Assembly (NCBI GenBank): GCA_903916255.1
Contig: CAIWVW010000132.1
Coordinates: forward strand, 43,689 to 107,688
Source: an uncultured Bacteroidota bacterium
Lineage (GTDB): Bacteria; Bacteroidota; Bacteroidia; JABEUT01
Direction of reading: 5' to 3'
Length of the DNA: 64,000 nt
The stretch's first letter is position 1. Every line of letters starts with the position of its first letter. Below the pieces are notes generated by a model. The model had not been told where the DNA came from. It did not search any database and worked only from the letters and a program-made list of their open reading frames with translations. A program made the position numbers and the translations under genes. Positions 16,570 to 26,155 of this stretch are shown here, piece by piece.

Positions 16570-19500
16570 CTACTTGTATTCGTAAACAATAATTGTTCCG
16601 GCAGCCCCTGCACCACCCGCAGCCGATTGGGTATTGAAAGTATTGCAATAATCGGCTTCGGCACCACCACCGCCCGAACCTGTGTTTGCGGCAGGGGTAT
16701 TGCCTGTAGCATTATTCGGAACACTTGTTACAAATGGCCCAACTCCTCCAAAAATTGTAGCCCCTCCTGCACCTGCATTCCCTGAATAAGAAGTGCCAAC
16801 TCCCCCTGTGTTGCCGGTTAAATTTAAAAAGCCGCCTGTTCCTATGCCGCCTGCTCCGCCATTAGCTGCATTCGTATTTGAGGTAGCATCTGTGCCGCCA
16901 CTGCCGCCCGTTGCCGAGAAAGTTCCAAAAGTTGTAGTGCCTCCGGTGCCTCCATTGGTTGGAGTATTTGTTCCCGCAGTGCCGCCAGCACCAACCGAAT
17001 ATGCATAGCTTACTGCCACTGTTGCAATCCATCCTTTACAGTATCCTCCAGCACCACCGCCACCGGCAAGTGCAGAACAATTGTTAGAGCCGTTAGATTT
17101 GGCACCGCCACCGCCGCCACCGCCGCCAACCATTTCAACAAGTAAACTTTTAGTGCCTGCTGCAGGAGTAAATGTTCCGCTGCCTGTAAGAACCGATACA
17201 TTATTAAGAGCTCCCATAGCTTGCCATGCCATACCGGTGGCTGTTTGCGTAAGCACTTGTCCATTGGTGGCTGATGGTGCCAATGCCTGAACATCTCCTG
17301 TGGTATTGTTCGTAAACATTACGCTTGATGCTGCGGTAGGAGCAGTGGTGGTTGAGTAATATGTGTTTCCTGTTTTGATACCGTCAATTCTAAGCGTGCT
17401 GTTAGTTTGTGCAATTTCTAATGCTTGTGCGGGTGTGGTTGTGCCAATACCCACATATCCGCCGTTGGTAATCGACATTTTGTTGGTAAAGTTTGTATAA
17501 AAATCTAACCCGAATTGGTTACCACCCCCGGTTCTTTTAGATGCTATACCCTCACCGCTTGCAAGACCAAATGTCAATCCATTGCCAGTAGCAAATCCAT
17601 TATTTAAAAATCCATTATTTAAGTTTGCCATGTCGATATTTTCTCCATTCTGTATGGAAAGGTTTTGCGAAGGGCTGGCATTTCCAATTCCTACATATCC
17701 GGTTGGGGAAACAAAGGTCATAATTGGGCCTACTCCCAGGTTAGAAATAATAAATTTTTGTCCGCCTGCTCCGTATGTTCCTGCTCCTATATTCCATGAA
17801 TAATTGTTTCCGCTGGCAGAGGCAGCCGCAGAGCCAAAAGCGCTTACATTACTGATAAACTGCATGCTGGCTTCCGAATTAGCGCTTGGGTTACCAATTT
17901 GAATTTGTCCGAACTGATTATCCTGGGAATAAACAGAAAGTTTGCCTGTGGTAGTTGTAGAGTTACCCACTTGCACCATAGTGGTTGGAGTTATGGTTCC
18001 AAAACCTGAATTACCTCCGCCGGAAGGAACAAGTACACCATAATTATTGGTAGCGCCGGTACCTAAAAAATAACCGCCAACATTTGTTGTGGAAGCACCT
18101 ATAGCAGCACCATAAGTGCCAATTTGTGTTCCTGTGCCTGTAGAGGCATTATAACCATAAGCGCCTACTGAATTCGGGCCACTTCCATAAATTGCGCCCA
18201 CTATTCCAAGGCCGGCATTGCTTGAATTTACGCTGCCGTATATGGCAGCGGGGGTAACTGTGTTAACAAGGGTTCCAAGACTTCCCATTACTCCCACAGA
18301 AGATATTGTAGTGCTTGAATTGCTACCGTAAATTGCTGCAGAACCAGCGGTTGTATTGGCGGTTGTTCCATAAACACCCGCGCCTTGGCCTGTAGTGCTT
18401 GTATTATTTCCATATACGCCTTCCGTATTGGCCGTTGCAGTGTATCCATATACCCCGGTAGGTGTTGCAGTATTTCCTAATGCACCTAAATAACCTATTA
18501 CGCCAACGGCCTGCCCGGCGGTGGCTTGGCTTTGCCCAACTATAGCCGCTGTACCGCCAGCGGTACTGTTATTTTTACCATAAATAGCCGTTCCCGATGC
18601 AGCTGTATTAGTGCCATAAACACCATAACCTGTGGCTTGCGCCGTTGTACCCAAAATGGCTGTTACATCGGTAGCATTTGCGGTAGCTGTAAATATATTA
18701 CCGACGGGAAAAGCAGAAACTCCGGTTTGAACAGAAACTCTTGCGCCATTGTCTTGGGCAATGCCGATGCCTAAAGTTGTGCCATTCGGGGTCCAGCGGG
18801 CTAGGTAATCTAGCGTTCCTGTACCTGTTGGAACAACTCCGTTTTGCCAGGAAAGCACACCTGTTGCGCTTGAAACCAGTGTAGATGCAGCGCTTGGAGC
18901 AGGAATGGACCATAAATCTCCATTCGCATTATTTGCATATACAAGGTTTCCAACATTAGTAGCGGATGGTTGGTTGTATATTGTTCCGGTAGAACCTAAT
19001 CCGTCAATTCTTGCTGTATTGGCAGTACCCCCAATTTCCAATGCCCTTGCCGGGGTATTGGTTTGAATACCTGTTTGAGCGGAAGCATTACCAAGGATAA
19101 GTGCGTTGCTTTGTCCGGCAATAGCTCCATTTCCAATTGCGGTTGCATTAGTAAATCCGGCAGCCGAAACATCTGCCTGATAACCAATGGCTGTGTTATA
19201 GGTCCCCCCCGAATTGGTTTGCAATGCATTATAACCAACGGCTGTATTGTAGCTTGCATTTGTTAAATTCAATGCCTGATAACCAACAGCTGTATTATTG
19301 CTACCCCCTATGTTAGTTTGCATTGCCTGTGTACCAATGGCCGTATTACTACCTCCTGTTGTATTATGAAAACCTGCACTCAAACCAACGCCCGTATTCT
19401 GGCTGCCTCCGTTGGTACTGTAAAGAGCTTGGGCACCAAGCCCGGTATTCCCGAAATCATTAGTATTATTAAGTGCATTAAAACCAATGGCAGTATTCAA

Positions 19501-20067
19501 TTGATTCGAAGTAACCTTTTGCAGGGCCCCGGAACCAAAACCGGCATTTTCGTTTCCGGTGGTGGCTGAAGTAATTAAGTTGCCGCTTAATACTCCAATA
19601 AATGTATTATTCTTGATGGCATCAATTCTCCCTGCTTTGCTGCCATTTATCTGGAAATTAATGGGTACGTTGTTTGTGGTCCCAAAAAAGTTGGTTCCAT
19701 CCACAATATTGGCATTGCCTAATATTTGCCAGGCGGAAGAAACACTCCCTTGAGAAAAGAATATCCAATCTGTACCATTCCAGAAATAATACCCCGTACC
19801 ACTACCATTCGTCATGGCTGCATTGGTGTTGTATACAATCAATCCGGTTGCCGGAGCGGGAATAGTGGCTACGTCAGTAATCGATAGTAATGCGGCTTGA
19901 GGAGCCAGAAAACCCACATTTCCTGCATTTCCTGAATTCAGGTCAAGAATTGCAGATGCATTGGCAGCAGAGCCGGAAGTATTAATTGCTACATTTTGTG
20001 CAGTAGTGGCAGAGAGGGCAAATAATAATGGGAAAAATAAAAGTTTCCATCTGGAAATTCTTTTCAT
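16570..20067 (-). CDS. Large modular surface protein, copy B, with YadA-head-like repeats and glycine-rich tip
   Basis: The 1165-residue protein has a signal peptide ending in TTAQ and the shared mature start NVAINTSG. Residues about 170-330 carry tandem units such as NTAIGFNAL, NTAVGYQALN and NTAIGYQADV, resembling head repeats of trimeric autotransporter adhesins. The shared module GTGTLDYLARWTPNG is near residue 415, and solenoid-like VYG repeats and GIGTTTPAQALEI-type segments follow. The last 150 residues are extremely Gly-rich (LLVEMVGGGGGGGGAKSN, GGAGGIGTGG), like glycine-rich receptor-binding domains of some phage adhesins. No YadA membrane anchor and no T9SS domain are present. An extracellular fibre role is inferred. 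Confidence 0.75.
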   Translation of the reverse strand: MKRISRWKLLFFPLLFALSATTAQNVAINTSGSAANASAILDLNSGNAGNVGFLAPQAALLSITDVATIPAPATGLIVYNTNAAMTNGSGTGYYFWNGTDWIFFSQGSVSSAWQILGNANIVDGTNFFGTTNNVPINFQINGSKAGRIDAIKNNTFIGVLSGNLITSATTGNENAGFGSGALQKVTSNQLNTAIGFNALNNTNDFGNTGLGAQALYSTNGGSQNTGVGLSAGFHNTTGGSNTAIGTQAMQTNIGGSNNTAVGYQALNLTNASYNTAVGYNALQTNSGGTYNTAIGYQADVSAAGFTNATAIGNGAIAGQSNALILGNASAQTGIQTNTPARALEIGGTANTARIDGLGSTGTIYNQPSATNVGNLVYANNANGDLWSIPAPSAASTLVSSATGVLSWQNGVVPTGTGTLDYLARWTPNGTTLGIGIAQDNGARVSVQTGVSAFPVGNIFTATANATDVTAILGTTAQATGYGVYGTNTAASGTAIYGKNNSTAGGTAAIVGQSQATAGQAVGVIGYLGALGNTATPTGVYGYTATANTEGVYGNNTSTTGQGAGVYGTTANTTAGSAAIYGSNSSTTISSVGVMGSLGTLVNTVTPAAIYGSVNSSNAGLGIVGAIYGSGPNSVGAYGYNASTGTGTQIGTYGAAIGASTTNVGGYFLGTGATNNYGVLVPSGGGNSGFGTITPTTMVQVGNSTTTTGKLSVYSQDNQFGQIQIGNPSANSEASMQFISNVSAFGSAAASASGNNYSWNIGAGTYGAGGQKFIISNLGVGPIMTFVSPTGYVGIGNASPSQNLSIQNGENIDMANLNNGFLNNGFATGNGLTFGLASGEGIASKRTGGGNQFGLDFYTNFTNKMSITNGGYVGIGTTTPAQALEIAQTNSTLRIDGIKTGNTYYSTTTAPTAASSVMFTNNTTGDVQALAPSATNGQVLTQTATGMAWQAMGALNNVSVLTGSGTFTPAAGTKSLLVEMVGGGGGGGGAKSNGSNNCSALAGGGGAGGYCKGWIATVAVSYAYSVGAGGTAGTNTPTNGGTGGTTTFGTFSATGGSGGTDATSNTNAANGGAGGIGTGGFLNLTGNTGGVGTSYSGNAGAGGATIFGGVGPFVTSVPNNATGNTPAANTGSGGGGAEADYCNTFNTQSAAGGAGAAGTIIVYEYK

Positions 20068-20320
20068 GACGAGTATTAATTTTCTTTTTAGTGTCGCAAT
20101 TTAGCAACTTTTCAGGAAAAGGGCATGATTTATCTCTCTAACATACATAGAGATAGATAATATATATTGATTATGAGAGCATAAAAGCGTGGATTAGGTC
20201 GCTTTAATTCTCAGAATCGGTTTATTTTAATACTCTTATTTATAGAGTATTAAATCCTTCATCGATAGGGATATTTATTTCACCGCAGACTTTAAAACGC
20301 TTTGCTTATAAATTTGTTAT

Positions 20321-21877
20321 TTATTCCCCCACATCAAATTTTATCCCCTGCGCCAGCGGCAAAACAGAGCCGTAGTTGATGGTGTTGGTTTGGCGGCGCA
20401 TATATACCCGCCAGGCATCTGAACCGCTTTCACGGCCTCCGCCTGTTTCTTTTTCACCGCCAAAAGCTCCGCCTATTTCCGCACCCGAGGTACCAATGTT
20501 TACATTAGCTATTCCGCAATCGGAACCGGCATTGGATAGGAACTGTTCAGTTTCTAAAATATTATTTGAGAAGATGGATGATGATAATCCTTGCGGCACA
20601 TCATTGTGGATGGCAATGGCTTCATCAATCGTTTTGTATTTTATTAAATAGAGAATAGGGGCAAAGGTTTCATGTTGAACAATAGGGTATTCATTTTTAA
20701 CTTCGGCGATGGTTGGCAACACATAGCAACCGGAAGAATATTCACCGCCACTCAATACTTTTGCGCCGTATACTATTTTGCCGCCTTGCTTTTTAATTTG
20801 AACAATGGCATCGCTGTAATTTTGCACTGCAAGTTTATCAATTAACGGGCCCATAAGCACTCCTTCTTTCAACGGATTGCCTATTTTAACCTGGTGATAA
20901 GCCTTCACCAAAGAGGCTTTCAGCTTATCATAAATGCTTTCATGTATAATAAGGCGGCGGGTAGTGGTGCAGCGCTGTCCGGCAGTTCCAACAGAACCAA
21001 AAAGGATGGCAGTAATGGCCATTTTCAAATTGGCATCAGGTGTTAAAATGATTGCATTATTACCGCCTAATTCAAGCAGAGAGCGGCCCAAGCGTTGGGC
21101 AACTGCAACGGCCACTTTTTTCCCCATGCGGGTGGAACCGGTAGCAGAAACAAGCGGAATTCGTGTATCGTTTGATAACATTTCGCCGATAGTATAATCG
21201 CCAATTAACAAGCAACAAACTCCTTCGGGAACGTTATTTCTTTTTAAAACAGGGGCAATAATATGTTGGCAGGCAACTGCTGTTAATGGTGTTTTTTCAG
21301 ATGGCTTCCAAATGCACACATCGCCGCAAACCAATGCCAGCATGGCATTCCAAGACCAAACGGCAACCGGGAAATTAAAAGCGGAAATAATTCCTACCGG
21401 GCCGATTGGGTGATATTGTTCATACATACGGTGCAGCGGCCTTTCCGATTGCATAGTGAAGCCATAAAGCTGTCGGGATAACCCGACCGCAAAATCGCAG
21501 ATATCAATCATCTCCTGCACTTCGCCCAATCCTTCCTGGTAAATTTTTCCCATTTCATACGATACGAGCATACCGAGGCTTTCCTTGTTTTCACGCAAAG
21601 CTTCGCCAATCTGGCGAACTACTTCGCCTCTTTTAGGGGCCGGTATTTTCCGCCATTCAATAAAAGCTTTGGCAGCGGTGCTGACTACTTTTTCGTACTC
21701 CTTAGCAGCAGCCTGTTTAATGGAACCGATTAATTTTCCATCTATCGGGGAGCTTGATTCCAATATGCTGCCTGTGCTTTTAAGCCATTCTGCGCCGGTA
21801 GATGCACCGTTTTGAATTCCGGTCAATTTCAAATTCTTCAATACGGATGCAATATCTGATTTATCGTTTGTTTTCAT
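20321..21877 (-). CDS. Aldehyde dehydrogenase, ALDH7 (alpha-aminoadipic semialdehyde) type
   Basis: The 518-residue enzyme has the ALDH fold, with general base Glu269 in SLLELGGNNA and nucleophile Cys303 in GTAGQRCTTTRRL. The motif NVNIGTSGAEIGGAFGGEKE with TGGGRESGSDAWRVYMRR near the C-terminus is characteristic of the ALDH7A1/AmaB group, which oxidises L-alpha-aminoadipate semialdehyde (piperideine-6-carboxylate) to alpha-aminoadipate in lysine catabolism. A saccharopine dehydrogenase-family gene at 40726 could supply this substrate, though the two are 19 kb apart. The gene is followed 5 bp upstream of its start by the stop of a periplasmic protein gene on the same strand, so cotranscription is likely. 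Confidence 0.93.
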   Translation of the reverse strand: MKTNDKSDIASVLKNLKLTGIQNGASTGAEWLKSTGSILESSSPIDGKLIGSIKQAAAKEYEKVVSTAAKAFIEWRKIPAPKRGEVVRQIGEALRENKESLGMLVSYEMGKIYQEGLGEVQEMIDICDFAVGLSRQLYGFTMQSERPLHRMYEQYHPIGPVGIISAFNFPVAVWSWNAMLALVCGDVCIWKPSEKTPLTAVACQHIIAPVLKRNNVPEGVCCLLIGDYTIGEMLSNDTRIPLVSATGSTRMGKKVAVAVAQRLGRSLLELGGNNAIILTPDANLKMAITAILFGSVGTAGQRCTTTRRLIIHESIYDKLKASLVKAYHQVKIGNPLKEGVLMGPLIDKLAVQNYSDAIVQIKKQGGKIVYGAKVLSGGEYSSGCYVLPTIAEVKNEYPIVQHETFAPILYLIKYKTIDEAIAIHNDVPQGLSSSIFSNNILETEQFLSNAGSDCGIANVNIGTSGAEIGGAFGGEKETGGGRESGSDAWRVYMRRQTNTINYGSVLPLAQGIKFDVGE

Positions 21878-21882
21878 AATAA

Positions 21883-22737
21883 CTAATTCTTCGGGCTAAG
21901 TGGTTTTATATGATTTGTTGAATGTTTTTTGTTTTTATCCTGTTCCAGTTTCAATAGCCCTTTGTTCAATTCTTTCAGCATATCCTGGGCAATAAGGGTG
22001 AAATATTTTTCGCCGATTGTTTTTGGAGTATTCACAGTATTAGGGAAATAGGTTATTAAAATTCCTTTGGCTACATATTGTTTTTGCGTATTTACAATGG
22101 AGTATTGAACCGTTACCTGCCGCCGGTAATTGCTTGCTGTAAGGTCCTCTGTTGCATTGTTTGCAACATTTTTAATATCCAGTTCATTGATGAAAACAAT
22201 AATATCCGTCCCGTATTTTTTATTGAGATATGGCAGCAATTTCGGGTTGATGATATCCACATTCATAAAGCGTTTACTGTAATCCATGGGTACCTGTAAT
22301 TGCCCGTTTTTAATGTAGTGTGTTTTTTGCTGGTTTTTATCGAATTCGGCATGGCTCTCGCCGGAAGAATCGCCGGGAACCAAATCATATGTGGTGCCGG
22401 TAGATGCATAGGTATAAGCAAGTGCAGTATCTCCTTTTTTGGAAGTTTGAATGAGGGATTTGGTTTCATAACTTAGCTTGAAGGTGTTATATAAAGCCAA
22501 ATCCATCTCGGAACGGAGAGCTTCCGTAATTTTATTGTAACTAAGCCCGGTCGATTTATTTACCGCTTCGCCAATTTCGCTCATCAGCATGGTAGGCTTA
22601 AAAGGGACAAGTAAAATTTTATGCTTTACAGTATCCTTCAGTTCCTGCGAAAAAAGGGGAGCAGAGACGATTAACAGTCCCAGAAAAGCAAGGAATTTAA
22701 GATGCGGGATATGAAATTTAAGATTTTTAGAAATCAT
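21883..22737 (-). CDS. Exported protein of unknown function
   Basis: The 284-residue protein starts MISKNLKFHIPHLKFLAFLG and has a hydrophobic signal segment ending at APLFSQ. The mature part contains HKILLVPFKPTMLMSEIGEA near residue 38, then a region with DIIVFINELDIKN around residue 175 and VQYSIVNTQKQYVAKGI. The sequence suggests a mixed alpha/beta periplasmic protein or lipid-free envelope factor. I do not recognise a family. It is followed after 5 bp by the ALDH7 gene and preceded by rseP 27 bp upstream, so it may be read from the dxr-rseP cluster. Its leader codons are built of repeated ATCTTAAATT-type words. Confidence 0.6.
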   Translation of the reverse strand: MISKNLKFHIPHLKFLAFLGLLIVSAPLFSQELKDTVKHKILLVPFKPTMLMSEIGEAVNKSTGLSYNKITEALRSEMDLALYNTFKLSYETKSLIQTSKKGDTALAYTYASTGTTYDLVPGDSSGESHAEFDKNQQKTHYIKNGQLQVPMDYSKRFMNVDIINPKLLPYLNKKYGTDIIVFINELDIKNVANNATEDLTASNYRRQVTVQYSIVNTQKQYVAKGILITYFPNTVNTPKTIGEKYFTLIAQDMLKELNKGLLKLEQDKNKKHSTNHIKPLSPKN

Positions 22738-22764
22738 ATTTCCTAAATCATATTTCTTAATTTT

Positions 22765-24075
22765 TTATTTATGGAGCCATCTGCCAACATCCAGCCCGTT
22801 GGCATAAATCATAAGGGTAAGCAGCAATAACATTCCGGCCCATTGTGCATATTCCATTACTTTTTCATTGGGTTTGCGGCCTGTAATCATTTCATATAGC
22901 AGAAAGATTACATGGCCACCATCCAAGGCAGGAATAGGCAGTATATTTATAAATGCAAGCATCACCGAAATAAAGGCTGTGAAGAGCCAGAAACTCGACC
23001 AATTCCAAACTTTGCTATAACTTTTGCCAATGGAATAAAAGCCACCGATTTGCTTGTGGGCACCTTTTACGGTGAACATAATATTCAATTGCTTTGCTAC
23101 ATTCCCTACGGTTGCGAATGTCCGGTTTAAGCCGATAGGAATACTTTGGAAGAACGAATAACTGGTATGAACCACTGATAGTGAATCGCGCGTTATAACA
23201 ACACCAATTTGCCCGGAATCGTTTACGTGGGCGGTTACAATATGCGTTTGTCCATTGGAAAGGACAGAAAGTTGTACATCTTTATTTTTGTACTTCTGCA
23301 TAGTTGCAGACATAGTTTGGAAATATGTATTGGTAGAATCAACCTTTAAAATGAGGTCGCCTTTTTTAATTCCGGCTGTAGCTGCGCCAAATCCGGGCCG
23401 CACTGAATCTACAAGAGGGGCATAAAGTGGCTCGATAAAGCCTTTTGCATCGCCTAAAATAGCTGAAAGAATATCTTCTGAAATGGGGATGCTCTGCTCT
23501 TTGCCGCCTCTGATAACTTGGATGGATTTAGCTTTATCGAAGATAATATCCATAGTAATGGAATCGAAACGGGTAACCGTTTTTCCATTAACGCCCACAA
23601 TGGTATCGGTGCTTCTCAGGCCTGCTTTCGTGGCAAGCGAATCGCAATAAATACCATATTTTAAACTTTTAGTGGGAAGGTAGGAAGTGCCATTCTTTAC
23701 GGTGAAAATGGTGAATATGATGAAACCCAATATGAAATTTACGGTTACACCGGCTACCATTACAATAAGCCTTTGCCATCCCGGTTTGGCACGGAATTCC
23801 CAAGGTTGAGGAGGTTGTTTCATCTGCTCCTTGTCCATGGATTCGTCTATCATCCCGGCAATCTTCACATATCCGCCCAGCGGAACCCAGCCAATGCCAT
23901 ATTCGGTATCGCCTCTTTTAAATTTGAAAAGGGAGAACCAAGGGTCGAAGAAGAGATAGAACTTCTCTACTTTTATTTTGAACATGCGGGCTGTTAGAAA
24001 GTGCCCGGCCTCATGCAACAAAACAATAATAGAGAGACTAAGTATAAACTGCGATATTTGAACAAGTACACCCAT
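22765..24075 (-). CDS. rseP: RIP (site-2) zinc metalloprotease RseP
   Basis: This inner-membrane protease cuts single-pass membrane proteins within the bilayer, classically anti-sigma factors during envelope stress. The 436-residue protein has the zinc motif HEAGH near residue 21, the second zinc-ligand and loop motif NILPIPALDGGHV near residue 385, and two PDZ domains. PDZ 1 is near YCDSLATKAGLRSTDTIVGV and PDZ 2 near FGAATAGIKKGDLILKV. Length and topology fit the Bacteroidota family. It follows dxr and a PAP2 phosphatase on the same strand, and dxr-rseP is a widespread gene pair. Its own substrates are not identified in this window. Confidence 0.95.
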   Translation of the reverse strand: MGVLVQISQFILSLSIIVLLHEAGHFLTARMFKIKVEKFYLFFDPWFSLFKFKRGDTEYGIGWVPLGGYVKIAGMIDESMDKEQMKQPPQPWEFRAKPGWQRLIVMVAGVTVNFILGFIIFTIFTVKNGTSYLPTKSLKYGIYCDSLATKAGLRSTDTIVGVNGKTVTRFDSITMDIIFDKAKSIQVIRGGKEQSIPISEDILSAILGDAKGFIEPLYAPLVDSVRPGFGAATAGIKKGDLILKVDSTNTYFQTMSATMQKYKNKDVQLSVLSNGQTHIVTAHVNDSGQIGVVITRDSLSVVHTSYSFFQSIPIGLNRTFATVGNVAKQLNIMFTVKGAHKQIGGFYSIGKSYSKVWNWSSFWLFTAFISVMLAFINILPIPALDGGHVIFLLYEMITGRKPNEKVMEYAQWAGMLLLLTLMIYANGLDVGRWLHK

Positions 24076-24140
24076 AGTTGAATTATAAAACTTGTCCCGG
24101 CCTTAAGCGTCGGGAGGTTGCAAATTTACCCCAATTTTCC

Positions 24141-24959
24141 TTATGCCGCTGTTTGGGTTGATTTTTTTCTTTTCCGGCACTTTTTCCAGTTGTCGTGGTG
24201 GAAGACAAGCCGGGAGGTAAAATACCCTATGGCGCTGCCCATCAGCACATCGGAACCCCAGTGGTAATTGCCATTTATGCGTCCGTAAGCAGTTACCGTT
24301 GCAAGGCTATAAGCCAAAATAGGGACAATAAGCGGATGGGGATATTCCAGTGAAATAATGCTGGCGGTAGCAAAGGCTATGGTGGCATGGCTGGAAGGGT
24401 AGGAATCAAAAGAAAACATGCCTTTAGGGCCCAACCAGTCTTTTGGATTCATGGTTTGATAGGGTGCGTAGCGTTCGGCAACAGTTTTGAAAACATACGT
24501 GGTCGCTTCGCTAATCAAAATGGATTTGGCAGCAAGCATGGCCGTATGTTTTGGATGGTCCTTATGAAAAATACAACCGATTAAATAACACGAACCAATA
24601 AGAATGCCCGGAAAAAGCCCGTCGCCAAAGGGGTCGCCAATATTGTTTTCAATAAAATTGGTAGTTTTATTGCGGTTGCGTTGTGCGAATTGCCTCACGT
24701 TTTTATCGCCATTGGCGAAGATAAGCGCCGATTCTGCAGATGCTAGGACACCAACTGTTACCCATTGCATTCCGTTCCAATGAAATGGAGCGATTACCTG
24801 GTCGCGGGCATCTAATATGCCGGAATAAATATAATATTTATCGAAGCGGGTGGGGTGGGTAAGGGAATCTTTTTGAACTTGCCCCAAACTCCTAAAGGGG
24901 CTTTGAAAAAGGCAGATAAAAATAAGAGTATAACACGAGTATTTAGGAAAAATCCTCAT
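24141..24959 (-). CDS. PAP2-family membrane phosphatase
   Basis: The 272-residue protein starts at the ATG overlapping the dxr stop codon (ATGA at 24956-24959), so it is translationally coupled; a start 21 bp further up inside dxr is possible. After a signal-anchor it has the three phosphatidic-acid-phosphatase motifs: KTVAERYAPY, PSSHATIAF and YGRINGNYHWGSD (His nucleophile followed by Asp). Such enzymes dephosphorylate lipid phosphates such as undecaprenyl pyrophosphate or phosphatidylglycerol phosphate on the outer face of the inner membrane. Its coupling to dxr, an isoprenoid-pathway gene, favours an isoprenyl phosphate substrate. Part of its leader is encoded by a repeat word also seen at 45078. 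Confidence 0.88.
   Translation of the reverse strand: MRIFPKYSCYTLIFICLFQSPFRSLGQVQKDSLTHPTRFDKYYIYSGILDARDQVIAPFHWNGMQWVTVGVLASAESALIFANGDKNVRQFAQRNRNKTTNFIENNIGDPFGDGLFPGILIGSCYLIGCIFHKDHPKHTAMLAAKSILISEATTYVFKTVAERYAPYQTMNPKDWLGPKGMFSFDSYPSSHATIAFATASIISLEYPHPLIVPILAYSLATVTAYGRINGNYHWGSDVLMGSAIGYFTSRLVFHHDNWKKCRKRKKSTQTAA
24880..24904. repeat. Copy of the 45078 repeat inside the PAP2 gene
   Basis: TGCCCCAAACTCCTAAAGGG at 24880-24899, plus five more bases, matches 45078-45102 at about 23 of 25 positions. Here it lies in frame and encodes the junction between signal peptide and mature protein (QSPFRSLGQ) of the PAP2 phosphatase. Confidence 0.6.
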
Positions 24960-26134
24960 GCACTGATTTTGCTTTTGCAAAACTCGGATGCCAATGCACG
25001 GGTTTCCTTGTCGCTTTCCATGTAGTCGGAAAGGGTAGGTTTAGCTGTGAAAGTTCCTTTATCCATGCACTTTTCAACTATAGCGGGAATATCGGTAAAT
25101 CCAATTTCATCTTTCAGAAAGGCATGAACGGCCACTTCATTAGCGGCATTTAGAATGCAAGGCAAATTGCCCCCTTTTTTCATGGCATCGAATGCTAATT
25201 GTATGGCAGGGAATACTGTAAAATCAGGTTTTTCGAAAGTAAGTGATGGGTAGGATGCGAAATCAAATCGCTTGAAACTTGAATGAACCCTGTTGGGATA
25301 AAAGAGCGCATATTGAATAGGCAGCTTCATATCGGGCAAACCCAATTGGGCTTTAATTGAGCCATCTTCAAACTGCACCAATGAATGAATGATGGATTGC
25401 GGATGAATAACCACCTCAATCTGTTCCGCTTTTAGCGCAAAGAGCCACGCCGCCTCGATAATCTCCAGCCCTTTGTTCATAAGGGTTGCAGAATCGATGG
25501 TAATTTTAGCGCCCATGCTCCAATTAGGATGTTTAAGGGCGGTTTCCTTCTTAACGGTTTTCAAAAACGCCGCATCTTTTCCCCGGAATGGCCCACCAGA
25601 TGCGGTAAGTATTATTTTTTCAATTTTGTTATGAAACTCCCCCGCCAAGCATTGAAATATGGCAGAATGCTCCGAATCTACCGGATAAATATTAACGCCT
25701 TTTGCTTTGGCTGCTTCGGTTACTAATGCCCCTGCAACCACCAGGGTTTCTTTATTTGCAAGTGCAATTTGTTTGCCTGCTTCAATAGCTGCTAATGTTG
25801 AGCGCAATCCGGCAAAGCCGACAATAGCAGCCAGCACCATGTGTATACTGTCCATTTGCACCACCTGGCAAAGTGCATCAGCACCGGTATAAACTTTTAT
25901 ATCGTGCGTTAGAAGGGCTTCTTTTACATACAGGTATTTTTCTTCATTGCCTATAACAACCGCATTGGGCGAGAACTCTATAGCTTGCTGAATGAGCAGG
26001 TCCGCATTGTTTTCGGCGCTCAAAACCTCCACCTGCAGCTTGTCGGGGTTAGCTTTTACAATGTCCAGTGCTTGTTTGCCTATGGAGCCCGTGGAGCCGA
26101 GGATTGCAATATTTTTCTTTGTGGGTTGTGTCAT
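24956..26134 (-). CDS. dxr: 1-deoxy-D-xylulose 5-phosphate reductoisomerase
   Basis: The enzyme makes 2-C-methyl-D-erythritol 4-phosphate, the committed step of the MEP isoprenoid pathway, using NADPH. The 392-residue protein has the N-terminal NADPH-binding motif ILGSTGSIGKQALDIV, the metal-binding region NIYPVDSEHSAIFQCL with ILTASGGPFR, and MNKGLEIIEAAWLF. All are standard for Dxr. It heads a same-strand cluster with the PAP2 phosphatase (4-bp overlap) and rseP. ispD, another MEP gene, is at 37689. A HigBA pair lies just upstream. Confidence 0.97.
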   Translation of the reverse strand: MTQPTKKNIAILGSTGSIGKQALDIVKANPDKLQVEVLSAENNADLLIQQAIEFSPNAVVIGNEEKYLYVKEALLTHDIKVYTGADALCQVVQMDSIHMVLAAIVGFAGLRSTLAAIEAGKQIALANKETLVVAGALVTEAAKAKGVNIYPVDSEHSAIFQCLAGEFHNKIEKIILTASGGPFRGKDAAFLKTVKKETALKHPNWSMGAKITIDSATLMNKGLEIIEAAWLFALKAEQIEVVIHPQSIIHSLVQFEDGSIKAQLGLPDMKLPIQYALFYPNRVHSSFKRFDFASYPSLTFEKPDFTVFPAIQLAFDAMKKGGNLPCILNAANEVAVHAFLKDEIGFTDIPAIVEKCMDKGTFTAKPTLSDYMESDKETRALASEFCKSKISA

Positions 26135-26155
26135 GGTTGCGGTGCGAAACTAATG

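Noticed and set aside
18996..19600. Repeats in the surface-protein genes as a CRISPR array
   Set aside because: They are in-frame protein repeats of variable length with no constant spacer/repeat lengths and no cas genes.
16555..19865. Pro/Val-rich antisense open frames across surface protein B
   Set aside because: The same bias explains them; Gly-rich codons read backwards give Pro/Ala/Thr-rich frames.
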